Part shown: positions 45,631 to 56,476 of the stretch, in pieces
Position numbering within the stretch: the first letter of the stretch is position 1
How the letters are laid out: each line of letters opens with the position of its first letter
Source: Antitrichia curtipendula
Taxonomy: Eukaryota > Streptophyta > Bryopsida > Hypnales > Leucodontaceae
Assembly (NCBI GenBank): GCA_951230915.1
Contig: OX579638.1
Location: forward strand, 24,694,696-24,758,695
Direction: 5' to 3'
Length of the DNA stretch: 64,000 nucleotides
Translations under genes and position numbers: made by a program
The notes under the pieces: model-generated
What the model saw: the letters and a program-made list of their open reading frames with translations, nothing else
Database searches by the model: none
What the model was told of the DNA's origin: nothing

Positions 45631-47454
45631 ATGCTACTTGTTGTGAATTCTTCAATCAACCAAAAAGTGAGATCTCAATGTCCATATGCACTTGAATGTT
45701 AAGTAATAACCACCTTTAGTGCCCCGTGCATTGGTATTGGTTAAATTATTGTCACATCCACTTCAATGTTGGGAGAAAATTGTTGGTTACTTCACTTTTA
45801 GCTGGTGGGATTGGGGATAAAAAAGCATTTGCAATTTGAAATCATTGAAAACCAGTTGAAAAATCTATAAGATTTCTATTTAGGGTATAATTAAAAAAAA
45901 AATCATACTTGATGCTTGAAAAAATGGTTCAATATAGGAATCAAAGAAAAATAGTTGGTAAAACTCAAAAAATATCCCAAATGTTGAACCACTCATTCTC
46001 TCCAATTATTGTTTTGGCTAAATTTTTCAAGCATACTTTGAATGTAGTGCTACTAGGAGAAAAAAAATCGCTTCTCAACTACAACAAGTGTGGGGAATGT
46101 TGGATTATATGACCAAGCAAACCACCTAGGAATCATACTCACTATTGTAGGTGCCACCTCTCAACAATTTGTGGTGAATAGCAACCCCATTCTTCTAGAA
46201 CCTTAAAACACGTGATTGTCCCAGTTGCATACTTTGAACAAAATCTTGGTTACAAAGAAGGACGTTCTTCCTTGTAAAATTGTTGTTTTGGGATGTTCTT
46301 GAACCAAATATTGTTTGTAGGATGCTAAACATGTCCCATGAAATAGGACATGTAGGGTAAATTTTATTTTTTGCATGGTAATTGTAAAAAAAAAAAACTA
46401 TTTTGTGCCGCATTAATTCTATGATCTTCACCTCCCAAGCTAATTTGGGTCCTCTGATTACAAATATGGATTCAAAATTTGCAATTTCTATCATGTGTGA
46501 CAAATTAAAATTTCCTATATGTTTTTCCCCAGGGATAAACTCACCCTGCACGGCCCACTTTGCGTGACAGGTTTAGTGTCCTGCATATTGTTTGAAGGTT
46601 GGGTGTGCAGGAGAGATTGAGACTGACAAATCCAGTAATCTACCAATCACCAATTTTTTTTAAATTGTTCAATGTTTTAAAAAAATTGTTCAATGTTCAG
46701 GAATAGGTTCCACTTCTTCATAAAACTGCACAGGATATATTTAAAACAAAAGTTTTGCAAAGTTTGCAGTAATTCATGCCTCCATCAGATGCAAGCATAA
46801 GTGACTACGCCATCGCAATTTCGTCCTTTTAGGGTTCTTGAGTTTGACAAAAAAACTCTAGAGTTGCAGTAAGTCACAAATTAAAGTTCCCCGTCTGCAT
46901 TCAATACTGATTCATTATGCATGGATCATGGGCAATGTTTAATAGTACGAATTCCATATTGATGCACAACTACTTTAAAAACAAATAAAAAATATAGGTT
47001 GGGGACCATTTTGGGATAATGATTGGGTTCTTTTTGTGGTACTAGTACCATGGTGTCTTGGTAAGGGGACAACTTTGGTCAAGCTTCTTTTAATTTAACT
47101 CCTAGAGGATCGGAGGTGCAAAAAATAGTGTTGCAAAAGTCACCTAATGGCCTTACGGTCCTTTAGGGTTAACCTCTTGTTTGGGCATTGTTTTGATGCT
47201 ATGAATCTCTTTTATTGTATGCACATAATGAATTTTTAATTCACCTTGGCTAAACTTATGGTCTTCTACAACCTTCACAATTGAATTTTTTTATAACTAA
47301 ATCATCGTGCCTCTAAAAGTTGAGCAACCACTTATACTTTGCTTCATGATTATGTGCATAAAATTTGTTCATCTTTGGTTCTTGCATGCCATGGTACCAC
47401 AAAACTTATGAGGTGAATTATAGGAAGAAGTATAACCTTTCTCATTGCAAGAGA
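45631..47454. other. Intergenic DNA
   Basis: No gene seen. A 70-bp sequence at 47099-47168 has TTAA on both sides and ends CTCCTAGAGGATCGG and CGGTCCTTTAGGG. It may be an extremely short member of the TTAA group or a chance match. Confidence 0.4.
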
Positions 47455-47950
47455 AAACCCTAAAGCCCCATTGTCTCTACGAGGGACAATATGGATTTTG
47501 GACATGTTCATGTGAGCAAGATTTTTGGCAAGTTTCTTTGAAACTTTTCTGTAAGATAGTAAAACTTACTAGCCTTTGTGCGAGTATAATTTTTATTTCA
47601 CTGAGTGCCCAAGAGTTAAAGTTATACTACAATAAGCCCAAATTAGAGCTCTATAGGCAAAAAAATAAATATGTAAAGATTTAAAACTAAAAATAATTTT
47701 TTTCTCATAGATTGTATTTTTGTCACTCCATTTGGATTTGTGATGTGAAAGTTATGAAGCATCTCACTTGGCAGACAATCAGAGTATCTTTTTGAAAAAA
47801 TAACATATAGGATTCATTTTTGAGCACAATCTTTACATTTATTCAAAATTTAAAGTGACGCAAGATTATCTTTAATTGTTAGAACAGTCTCACTATCGGA
47901 ATTAGTATGTTTTAATTCCATCTTAGAGCTATTAATGTTTTAGTTTTTTA

Positions 47951-47955
<5 letters not shown>
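47455..47955 (+). mobile_element. Truncated family 1 TTAA-type element
   Basis: The left end CCCTAAAGCCCCATTGTC and body match the reference copy up to CCATCTTAGAGCTATTAATG, where an AT microsatellite begins. The flanking base context is not a clean TTAA and the right part is absent. Confidence 0.6.
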
Positions 47956-48032
<77 letters not shown>

Positions 48033-48050
48033 TATTTATTTATTTATTTT
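47956..48050. repeat. (AT)n then (TTTA)n microsatellite
   Basis: About 36 AT units are followed by about five TTTA units, at the point where the family 1 copy is broken. Confidence 0.95.
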
Positions 48051-48410
48051 CTATACAAGAACTAATATTAAAAAATCAAGTTGTCTGTAGATGAAATGCA
48101 GGGATGGTTTTATATATTTGTTTGTCTCGCCAACACTTACAACAAGATCATGGGCTCATGGCCCTGACGTAGCCGTGATTGAAACCCAATTTTAACTTAG
48201 TGCCAAGCATGATGGTCTTCCACTCTTCCCTATGAGCTGTTGCGGTGTTTCTGTACACTGAAACACAAACAATCCCGACTGCTGTTAGTAGCTCCAGGAG
48301 AGGGCATACGGCCCAGCAAGCCCTACACTAATAAATCCCAGAGCATCAACTCAATTGACACTGTTCACAATTCACGTTAACTGAGATTATAATACGGGGT
48401 AACATAGTCT

Positions 48411-49250
48411 ACTCTTAAAGCGACCATTTAAGAGCTGATCGCCTTTTTTGGAGAAGCTAAAGTCCTCAAAACAATTTTCAGTCAATTTTCGTAGGAAGAA
48501 GGGTGAAATTGGCATCTAACCCAAGTCGTTTTGTATTTTTTGAACCTTCGTGGAATTAGTTATGAATCTTCAAAGATTTATGTCCTAGGCACCTATTTGT
48601 GACTATAGGTCTTCCAAAACCTGTCCACTTCCAACTTGTAAAGAGATGTGAAGAAATCAAGGAGAATGATTGGCTCTCACAATAAATAATACTTTTTTCT
48701 CGATGCACTCAATGGCTAAAGTGGTCAATTCAAGGACCAACTCAAATCCATTCCAGAGCTAATTATAGGAGCGGTTTGAAGAAGATGGGTGCATTTGGAG
48801 TAGACTACCTTAATACTCAAAGCCTTTGTCACAACAATGGGGCCACTTGATTCTCAATTGGGTAAGTTAGGCCACACAAATTGAAAGGCTTTACTAAGGT
48901 TGTATGCTCTTGAAGCGACCATTTAAGAGATGATTGCATTTTCCAAGGAAGATGAACTCCTTGAAACAATTTGCAGTAAATTCTTGTAGGAAAGAAAAAT
49001 GGAATTCAAATGTAACCCAAGTCGTTCATATTTTTTGGATCTGCATGGAAGTAATTATGAATTTTTGAATTTAAAACATAGTGGTCAATTTAAAGCGACC
49101 ACCTCTTGATATGTACATTGTTGGTACATTGAAGAAAGCAAATTGTACCTTTGTGTCATGATTGCTTCTAGAGTAGGGGTGATTTTAGAGCAAACTACTT
49201 TATTGTTTGTGTGTCATCAACTGAGAGCATCTCCCTCAATTGGGATGATA
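48411..49250. repeat. Two diverged copies of the dispersed repeat in tandem
   Basis: AGCGACCATTTAAGAG occurs near 48419 and 48914. AACCCAAGTCGTT with the following text recurs in both. The first copy has the GGCACCTATTTGTGACTATAG block shared with 13.48 kb. These copies show the unoccupied sites of the Harbinger and family 2 insertions seen near 8.9 and 12.4 kb. Confidence 0.7.
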
Positions 49251-50833
49251 AGAGCATCCACACCTTTTATTAGTTGCCAAACTTGGCACGCTCAAATTTT
49301 TCCATCTAATCTTTAAGAGCCCCCAATTTCCTTGTCTTTCATCCTTGCTCACCAAATACAATCTATAAATAGTTGAGTGACTACTCATCAGCAAGAATAA
49401 AAGACAAAACAACTCAACTTAGGGTGAACAATGATTTCAAGGGCCATTCTTTTGACACACTAGGATTGAATGTCAAGAGAATATTGTGAGGGGCATGTAG
49501 CATTTTTCATGTACATTTTGAGGAGTGTCAGATCCCTCGTGCATAAGGGTGTGGATGATCTCCTTGGCAAGATTGGCAAGAAAGCCCAGTCTTACTTCAC
49601 CCACCCTAACATACAATCCGACAAATTGTCCACTAGCAAACGTGGCACAAGTAAGCATAGATGTTGGTTGCCGCTTTGCTTAGAGACTGAGAAACTCCAA
49701 CCAATTCAACCAAAGTTGTAAATGAAGAGTCTGTTCATTCAAGTTTTCATGATTGATTTTCAAAACAAAAGAACATGTGATTCGTAGACCTACATACAAT
49801 GACTACACTGAATAGTGAAACTAGGTTGCCTTGACAATTTGGGTGCCTTCCTTCAAGAAAATTATTTTACAAGCCATCAAAGTCAATAGATATTTTCTAC
49901 AAATTACCTCCATGTGTACGAAAGGAAATATTTGTAATTAGAGTCCCAATTTACAACTACACTTAATTCAAAAATAGTTAATTTTTGTAAAGAAACAGTA
50001 AATATTTATATACTATACAATGTCAAAATATTAGTGCGGGACAACCTAATTTCACTATTTAGTGTACTGGGAGTGGTACAGTTGATAACAACCTCGATAG
50101 TCATAAGTTTGGGCGAACCGAGCAAATCCCGAACTGAATATACAAGGGCAAGGGGGGTGGAGGCATTTTCTTTTTTAGGCAATTAAATGCCCAATTTCTT
50201 CCAAAAAAGTTGGGCAACTTTGAGCCTATAGAAGAAAAAAAGGATAAATGTGTTAAAAAAAATGTCAAATTGTAACAATGGCCCTACACACTGTTGCCAC
50301 AATGTTTCTAAAACCTCATTTCATTCATTTTATAGAGCCAGCAAATACAAAAATTGCATACAAAAATTACATATTCAAAATTGCATATCAAAAAATGGCC
50401 TCCTTCAATTCAAACCCCTATAATGAAGGAGCCACAAAACTCAAAAACTTCTTGAAGAAAGGCCACATAACCATTTGTCCAAAAACCAAAAAGAAACCCC
50501 TGGGTGGAGGTGCTCTCACCCCTCTTGTGACGAGTTGGAAGGGAAGGAAATAATTACCACCTACTGGCAATTGAAGCAATTTTTCATTGAGCATAACAAA
50601 TTAACAGCTTCGACTTCAATGTGGAAAATCAGAGTCTGACGAAGAGACAAGGAGCTCGAGTGCATGCTCACATCAATAATCCTGTTCTGGGCCATCACTC
50701 TCTATACTTGAAATCCGCGGTAGCGGAGGCAAAAATCTGCAATGCACATGAGCACATGCCATTGTATCTTTTCTCTTTTTTGTCAAAAAGTCACAACTAG
50801 CAACTATGCTATGAAAGGCTTGGTCTCAATTAG
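49251..50833. other. Intergenic DNA
   Basis: 49858-50060 is the inverse partner of about 40930-41130 (shared: CCTCCATGTGTA and AATTGGGACTC in inverse form). No gene seen. Confidence 0.45.
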
Positions 50834-51345
50834 TAGCATTTGCTCGCATTTCGAGTAAAGTCCCACTTTGTTATTTTATTTTTTTGGCATATTTTCGCCA
50901 CTCTAATACGTTTCACATTGTCAAACTCTTTTCCCTCCAAAATTGTGTTAGATAGTGTTGTGAAGGCTAGCTTGTGGCAGTTTAATATGCAAAGAATCCC
51001 CGTTGGTCCCGTGTCCCATTCAAACTTCCTCACAAGTAGCTTCCTTTTCTTTGTTCAAGAGACGATAAAAATTGATTCACGTTTTGTTGGTAGTGATATA
51101 ATCTATCCAATAGCATTCGAGAGCATTTTGAATAAAAGTCCTACTCATTGTTCTTTTGTTGTTTTTGTGGCAAATTTTTGTCCCTACAATAGGTTTGAGC
51201 ATGTCGAAATCCTTCCCTCTATAATTGTGCTAGTATTGGGAAGGCTTGTGGTAGTTTGCCATACAAAAAAGCATGTTGGACCATTCAGACTTCTTCATAT
51301 GTAGCTTCCTTCTCTTTGTTTGAAAGCCAACAAAATTTGAGGTAT
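50834..51345. repeat. Direct duplication, about 276-bp period
   Basis: The copies start near 50834 (TAGCATTTGCTCGCATTTCGA) and 51110 (TAGCATTCGAGAGCATTTTGA) and stay collinear through TTCCCTCCAAAATTGTG / TTCCCTCTATAATTGTG and GTAGCTTCCTTTTCTTTG / GTAGCTTCCTTCTCTTTG. A long open frame on the plus strand covers both copies but has no recognisable features. Confidence 0.75.
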
Positions 51346-51348
51346 TAA

Positions 51349-51904
51349 ACCCTAAAGCCCCGAGGGTGTTTTCAATCAAAAACCACTCAAAACTACCACT
51401 TCTACTGCATTCATTTTAGGAAACCAAAAAATTTATTTTGGGGGGAATTTATTTGTAAGATCTTGTACTTAATTTGTCTAAGATCATACAGTAAAAATTT
51501 CATCAAATTTGACTATATGGATTGGAAAATATTAGCATTCAAAGTTGGACAAAAAGTTTTTTCTGAAGAAGATGCTTAAACTGCCTGAAAAACTAGGATT
51601 GTCTATAACTTTCTCATCCCTAGTCCAAATAGAATGAATCAAATCTTCACGTATAGATAAAAATATAAAATTGTAGGAAAAAAATTCAAAAAAAGTTATT
51701 TTGACTTTTTGTAATTTGGAGAGGGAGGGGGGGCTGCTCGAGAATCTCCATTTCTTGTTTATTGTGCCATAACTTTTTCATCCGGCATCCGATAAAACAA
51801 AAATCATATATCCACAAAGCTCTCGCAAAACTACATAACCTCAAAAAAATCTCACAAATATTTCACTTCAAATTAAGACAATAGGAACCTACCCGGACCC
51901 AAAG
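51349..51904 (-). mobile_element. Truncated family 3 TTAA-type element (inverted)
   Basis: It begins ACCCTAAAGCCCCGAGG after TTAA (51345-51348) and is the inverse of the element at 53774-54358 until GACCCAAA near 51904, where similarity stops before the other terminus. Confidence 0.68.
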
Positions 51905-53769
51905 TTGTGAAGTTTGGAAAAAAATATGAATTCATTATTTACAAATCAAATGATCACGTACAAAAAATGAATCAATTAATTACACCCATAAATTCAAAAT
52001 AGTTGTGGAGACCTAAAAATCTATACCTTAGATGAGGTTGTTTGTTTTGTTTTGTTGTTTGTTAGAGTGAGATCTCCAAAACCACAAGTCTCCCATTTGC
52101 GTTCTTTGTACCGTTAGAAAGTTCTCTACGAGGAGGGGTGCTTAGACTTTCTTTTGTAGCATTCGGACTCACAACAAAAAAAGATATTGAATTCCAAAGG
52201 TTTTATTTATGAGTTAAGAATTTTAGAAAATTACTTTCACTTTTCTTTTCTTATACTGTGGCAACAACTGAACACACGACATATGCCTTGTATACAATTA
52301 ACTAACCTTAAAATAATTATCTACATCTAAATCTAAATTTAATCTGCAAAGATGAAACTGATACGAAGTCGGTCCCATCCTTGCAATTAATGCTATTGGG
52401 GGGGCATAGACCTGTGACTTCTATTACTGCCCTATTTCAGGAAGTAGTAGCTCTCTATTTTTGACATGATTTATTGTTTTTTAGGGGAAGTTGAAATTTG
52501 GACGTGATATTAAGGAGCAAGTTCAGCAACATATCAGGGAGCCATGTCGGTCATGCGGAAGAAGTACAACAGTAGATAGGCATGAGACTACGATTCTAAT
52601 GATTTATTGATGAGCTGTAGAAGCAGTCAGAAAAAACTCATCTGAATGGGGGGGGAGACAGAGCTCATAAATTTTACTCCGTATTAGAGAAGTAGTACCA
52701 TTTGCTATGAGTATCCTATGGGCAAAAATAAATAAAAAAATAAAAAAATACTAGGATATGGCACAATGTTCCAAATTCTAATTGGTATCATAAGTAACTT
52801 ATTACACTCAAAGTCCCAAGAAGAGAGGAGGTTAAGTTTAACTCCGGGCTGAAAGACCGGCGTGAATGAAGCTTATGTTGGGAATGGCTCAACTATCTAA
52901 GTTATATGTCTTGAGAGACATGAATGGTGAATTCCATTCTTGTAACCTTGGACCTTGTTTAGAACCGACATGTTTCTTCTTTCAAGAAATTCTCAGGTCC
53001 CTACATGACGACAAGGTCATTTGATCCCCAGTCAATGTAATTGGGTCTTAGTCCCCCCAAATATCTTTTCCTCTCTCTTTTGTTGGGGGTTAACATGGAA
53101 ATATGGCAGAATTTGTTTTTTCCGTCTTGGGGTACTTGATGTCCCACTCGGTGTTGTTCCATTGGAAGTTTCTTTTAGACGATTCTTTTGACAATCATCC
53201 ACTTTCTCAATGGAAGAAACGTTCTTCTGGTTTTTTTATAATCAGCAAGTGTTGCGCTGTTGTGACCACTTGCGGCTGGGAATTTTTTTATTTTTATTTT
53301 TATTTTTTTTCATTTTGGATTCTCTCGCATTCTTGATTTAATTTCAAAAGACTACCATACAAGAAGACCAACATCTCAATGGTAGCCAGTCACATCGCCT
53401 GCCTCCTCCCCAATGTGAACTTTCTATGATTCCCTTTCATTTGCTTTGTAGAAGAATGTTATTGTGGCACCAGATATGAGACGGCCTGTAGCAATCAAAG
53501 GGAGCCCACTTCCCTTTTGCAGGTTAATCCCCCCCCCCCTTTCCAAGGCGATGTAAATATGCACTCCATGCCCTGCCTTTTTTGAATTCCTACCGTAAAG
53601 TGGCAAGCAAATGTTTACTTGTGACCATCTTTCAAAAGTGCATTTGGAGGATATACAATGAAATTGCGAAACCATTATGACCAATTTATTATTGTGACCT
53701 ACACTAGCCCTAGTGTCTATTGCCACACTTTATTGGAATTTTGTAACAAAAGATTTATTAGTAACTTAT
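51905..53769. other. Intergenic DNA
   Basis: No gene seen. A lone ACTCCGTATTAG motif (near 52676) and a C-tract (53528-53538) are present. Confidence 0.45.
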
Positions 53770-53773
53770 TTAA

Positions 53774-54358
53774 TCCCTAAAGGACTGTGTGTCTCCTTGG
53801 GGGACAATTTGGGTCCGGGTAGGTTCTTATTGTCTCAATTTGAAGTGAATTTTTTGAGATTTTTTTGAGGTTGTGTAGTTTTGCGAGAGCTTTGTGGATA
53901 TATAGTTTTGTTTCAATCGGATGCTGGATGGAAAAAGTTATGGTCAACACAATAAGCAAGAAATGGAGATTGGCGGGCAACCCAAAAAAAATTACAAATA
54001 GTCAAAATGATTTATTTGAATATTTTTATCCTAAAAATATTATGTTTTTATCTATAAGTGAAACTTTGATTCATTCTATTTGGACTAGGGATGAGAAAGT
54101 TATGGACAATCTTAGTTTTTTGGGCAATTTGAGCATCTTCTTAAGAAAAAAACTTTGTGTCCGTCTGTAAATGCTAATATCTTCCAATCCTTATGGTCAA
54201 ATTTGATGAAATTTTTACTACGTGATCTGAGACAAGTTAAGTCAAGATCCTACGGTTTAATTCCTATAATAAAAAAAAATTGGTTTCCTTAAGTGAATGC
54301 AACAAAAGTGGTAGTTTTGAGTGTTTTTTGTCAAAAAACACCCTCGAGACTTTAGGGG
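53774..54358 (+). mobile_element. TTAA-flanked family 3 element, 585 bp
   Basis: The left end TCCCTAAAGGACTG and right end GACTTTAGGGG have TTAA at 53770-53773 and 54359-54362. GTCTCCTTGGGGGAC near the left end parallels the hairpin of family 1. Non-coding. Confidence 0.78.
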
Positions 54359-54736
54359 TTAATATTCACCCATAAAAGGACTCCAGGACTTTTTTTGTCA
54401 AAAAAAATTCAAACCTATCATTTCTATTGCAGTGTGCAAAACTTATAATTTTAATTTTATTCATTTTTTGCAAATCTTACCATAGGATCTTAGACTTTAC
54501 TAGATGTATGAGATTGTGTGGAAGAAATTTTAGAAACTTTCACCACATAGATTGCAAGATATTTGGATTTAAAGTGAAGAAAACTTTTTTTCTTGAACCT
54601 TGTAATTAGATATTAAGACTTTGAATTTTCTAAGTTTGAAAATTTTACAAAATAGATTTTGACTTAAAATTTTTATATATTGAAGAATTGAGTTGAGAGT
54701 TTTGTGGGGAAAAAAAATTTGATTTTTATCTCTTAA

Positions 54737-55926
54737 CCCCTTCAATTCCTTGACTATGTTGTCACCAAAAGGTTTGCTCCCAAACTGCCATTTCTAGTAC
54801 AAGTACCAAATTTTTGGAATTTTTTTTTGACACATTTAACCCTTGGATCATGTAGTATTCTGACATAAGAAGATGTGTTAAGAAAAAATTCAAAAACTTC
54901 TACTGCATGGATTGCAAGATGAAAGCATTCAAATTCCCTAAAACGGTTTTTTGGCCTAGCAAAACACAAGGCAACTGCAATTCACAAGCTCACTTTTCTA
55001 CCAAAAAATGTTCACAATGGTGGTGCTTCTTTGGATTCTTTTTCCTAGACAAGTTGGCTAAGGTAGGCACCCCCAAAATGGCACCTGACCTTAAAGCGCC
55101 ATCTACAGGTTGTGTACATTTCCAAAATTAGTTATGTACCTATTTGGATGGAGCGCTTTTCTAAACAAACTTTGACCCTTAATAACTTTTGCATACGATG
55201 TCCAAATGCCACGTTCTCTAGTGCATTGGAACCTCCTTTCACTTGCCAACAAGAATATATGAAAATTTGACCAATCTTATAGTAGTAACTAGGCTCAGTA
55301 GCAAAAAGTGGCGGTTTTGGGTGTACCCACCTTACATGCTTAAAAAATTTCAGATCATTTGGAATTGTACAACATATAGGCGAAAATTATTAAGTAGATA
55401 GAAGTAGAAAACGATACAAAAATTTAAAGAACTTAGTTATGGAATAAAAAGATGCCAATTCCAATGGTTGAAATGTTGTTATAAACAACCTACATCCTGA
55501 TTTTATTTTATGAAAAAAATATTGAAAATTGAGTAAGATAAAGGACTTCAAAGTTAATTTTAGAGTAGAGATTCCGTGACTACCCACAAATTAAAACTCC
55601 TCATAACTTTTGACTCACTGATCAAAATGGAATGATTCAAAACTTTTCACATTTTAATAACTCTAGAAAACCAATTTCAAATTTTTGTTTCTAAAAAAAA
55701 TTAAGAAAAAAATTTGCCTAGACTATCCGGTTGAGGAAAAAAATAATATATTAGGCCATAACTTTTGATTTGTATTTCCAAATGTCATCAAACTTAGTGC
55801 ATATGAATGATATTCCTTGTCTCTACCTTCTATTAAAATTTCAACCTAAGATATGAAAATCTCCAATCACATATATCTGCCCAAAATTTCTATGCTGCCA
55901 AAAAGTACATATTGGTCCTTTAAAAG
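54737..55926 (-). mobile_element. TTAA-flanked family 2 element carrying a TA-flanked insertion
   Basis: TTAA lies at 54733-54736 and 55927-55930. The termini are decayed (CCCCTTCAATTCC and GGTCCTTTAAAAG). Without the 272-bp insertion plus its TA the length is about 916 bp, as in other family 2 copies. Confidence 0.72.
55061..55332 (+). mobile_element. TA-flanked miniature element, copy D
   Basis: The left end AGGTAGGCACCCCCAAAATGG and right end CCGCTTTTGGG-like GGTTTTGGGTGTACCCACCT are inverse, with TA at 55059-55060 and 55333-55334. The unoccupied site is visible near 57454 in a sister element (AAGTTAGCTACATGCTTG), where TA occurs once. Confidence 0.88.
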
Positions 55927-56476
55927 TTAAAAAGTTATTGAATAGAAGCAAGTATGATATAGAATGAAGAACAAAACCATTGATAATTCTAAGATGGAAT
56001 TGAACTACACTAATTTCCATGGTGAGATTGTTTTAGCATTATAACTATATCATGCAAAACTTTTTTTTATGAAAAGTTGTGAAAATTGAGTTTAGAACTG
56101 GATCCTACGAGTTATTTTTGAAGAAGATGCTATAATTGTCCGAAAAACAAGATTTTCTACAAGTTTTTCATCATTGGTCCAAATAAAATGAATCAAAGTT
56201 TTCCTTGTAGTCAAAAAGCATTTTCTGTAACAAACATAAATTTTAAATTTTCACTTTGAGTTTATGTAATTTTTTTGTGCCGCCCAATTACCTCTATTTT
56301 GAGCTTTTAGTGGTGTAACATTTTCTCCTAAGCACCAATTGAAATAAAAATTATATTCCCCAAAAGCTAATGAGTTTTTAATAAGGGTCCTTTTGCATTA
56401 TTGAAAGTGATTCTTTGAAATGAAAAAAAAATATTATCTTGTATGGCTCCTCAATCAACCCTAATCCTTGAATTAA

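Larger units (their letters stand above)
54367..56400 (-). mobile_element. Family 1-like element, interrupted, right limit uncertain
   Basis: It is an inverted relative of 2591-3515, starting CACCCATAAAAGGACTCC directly after the family 3 element. It is interrupted by the family 2 copy at 54737-55926. After the insertion the body resumes (AAAGTTATTGAATAGAAGCA..) and fades near 56400 without a clear terminus. Confidence 0.6.

Noticed and set aside
49470..49721. 83-codon open frame
   Set aside because: No similarity recognised and no support from introns, conservation or composition.
50840..51304. 154-codon open frame as a gene
   Set aside because: It spans a direct duplication, has no recognisable motifs, and its hydrophobic content follows from T-rich sequence.
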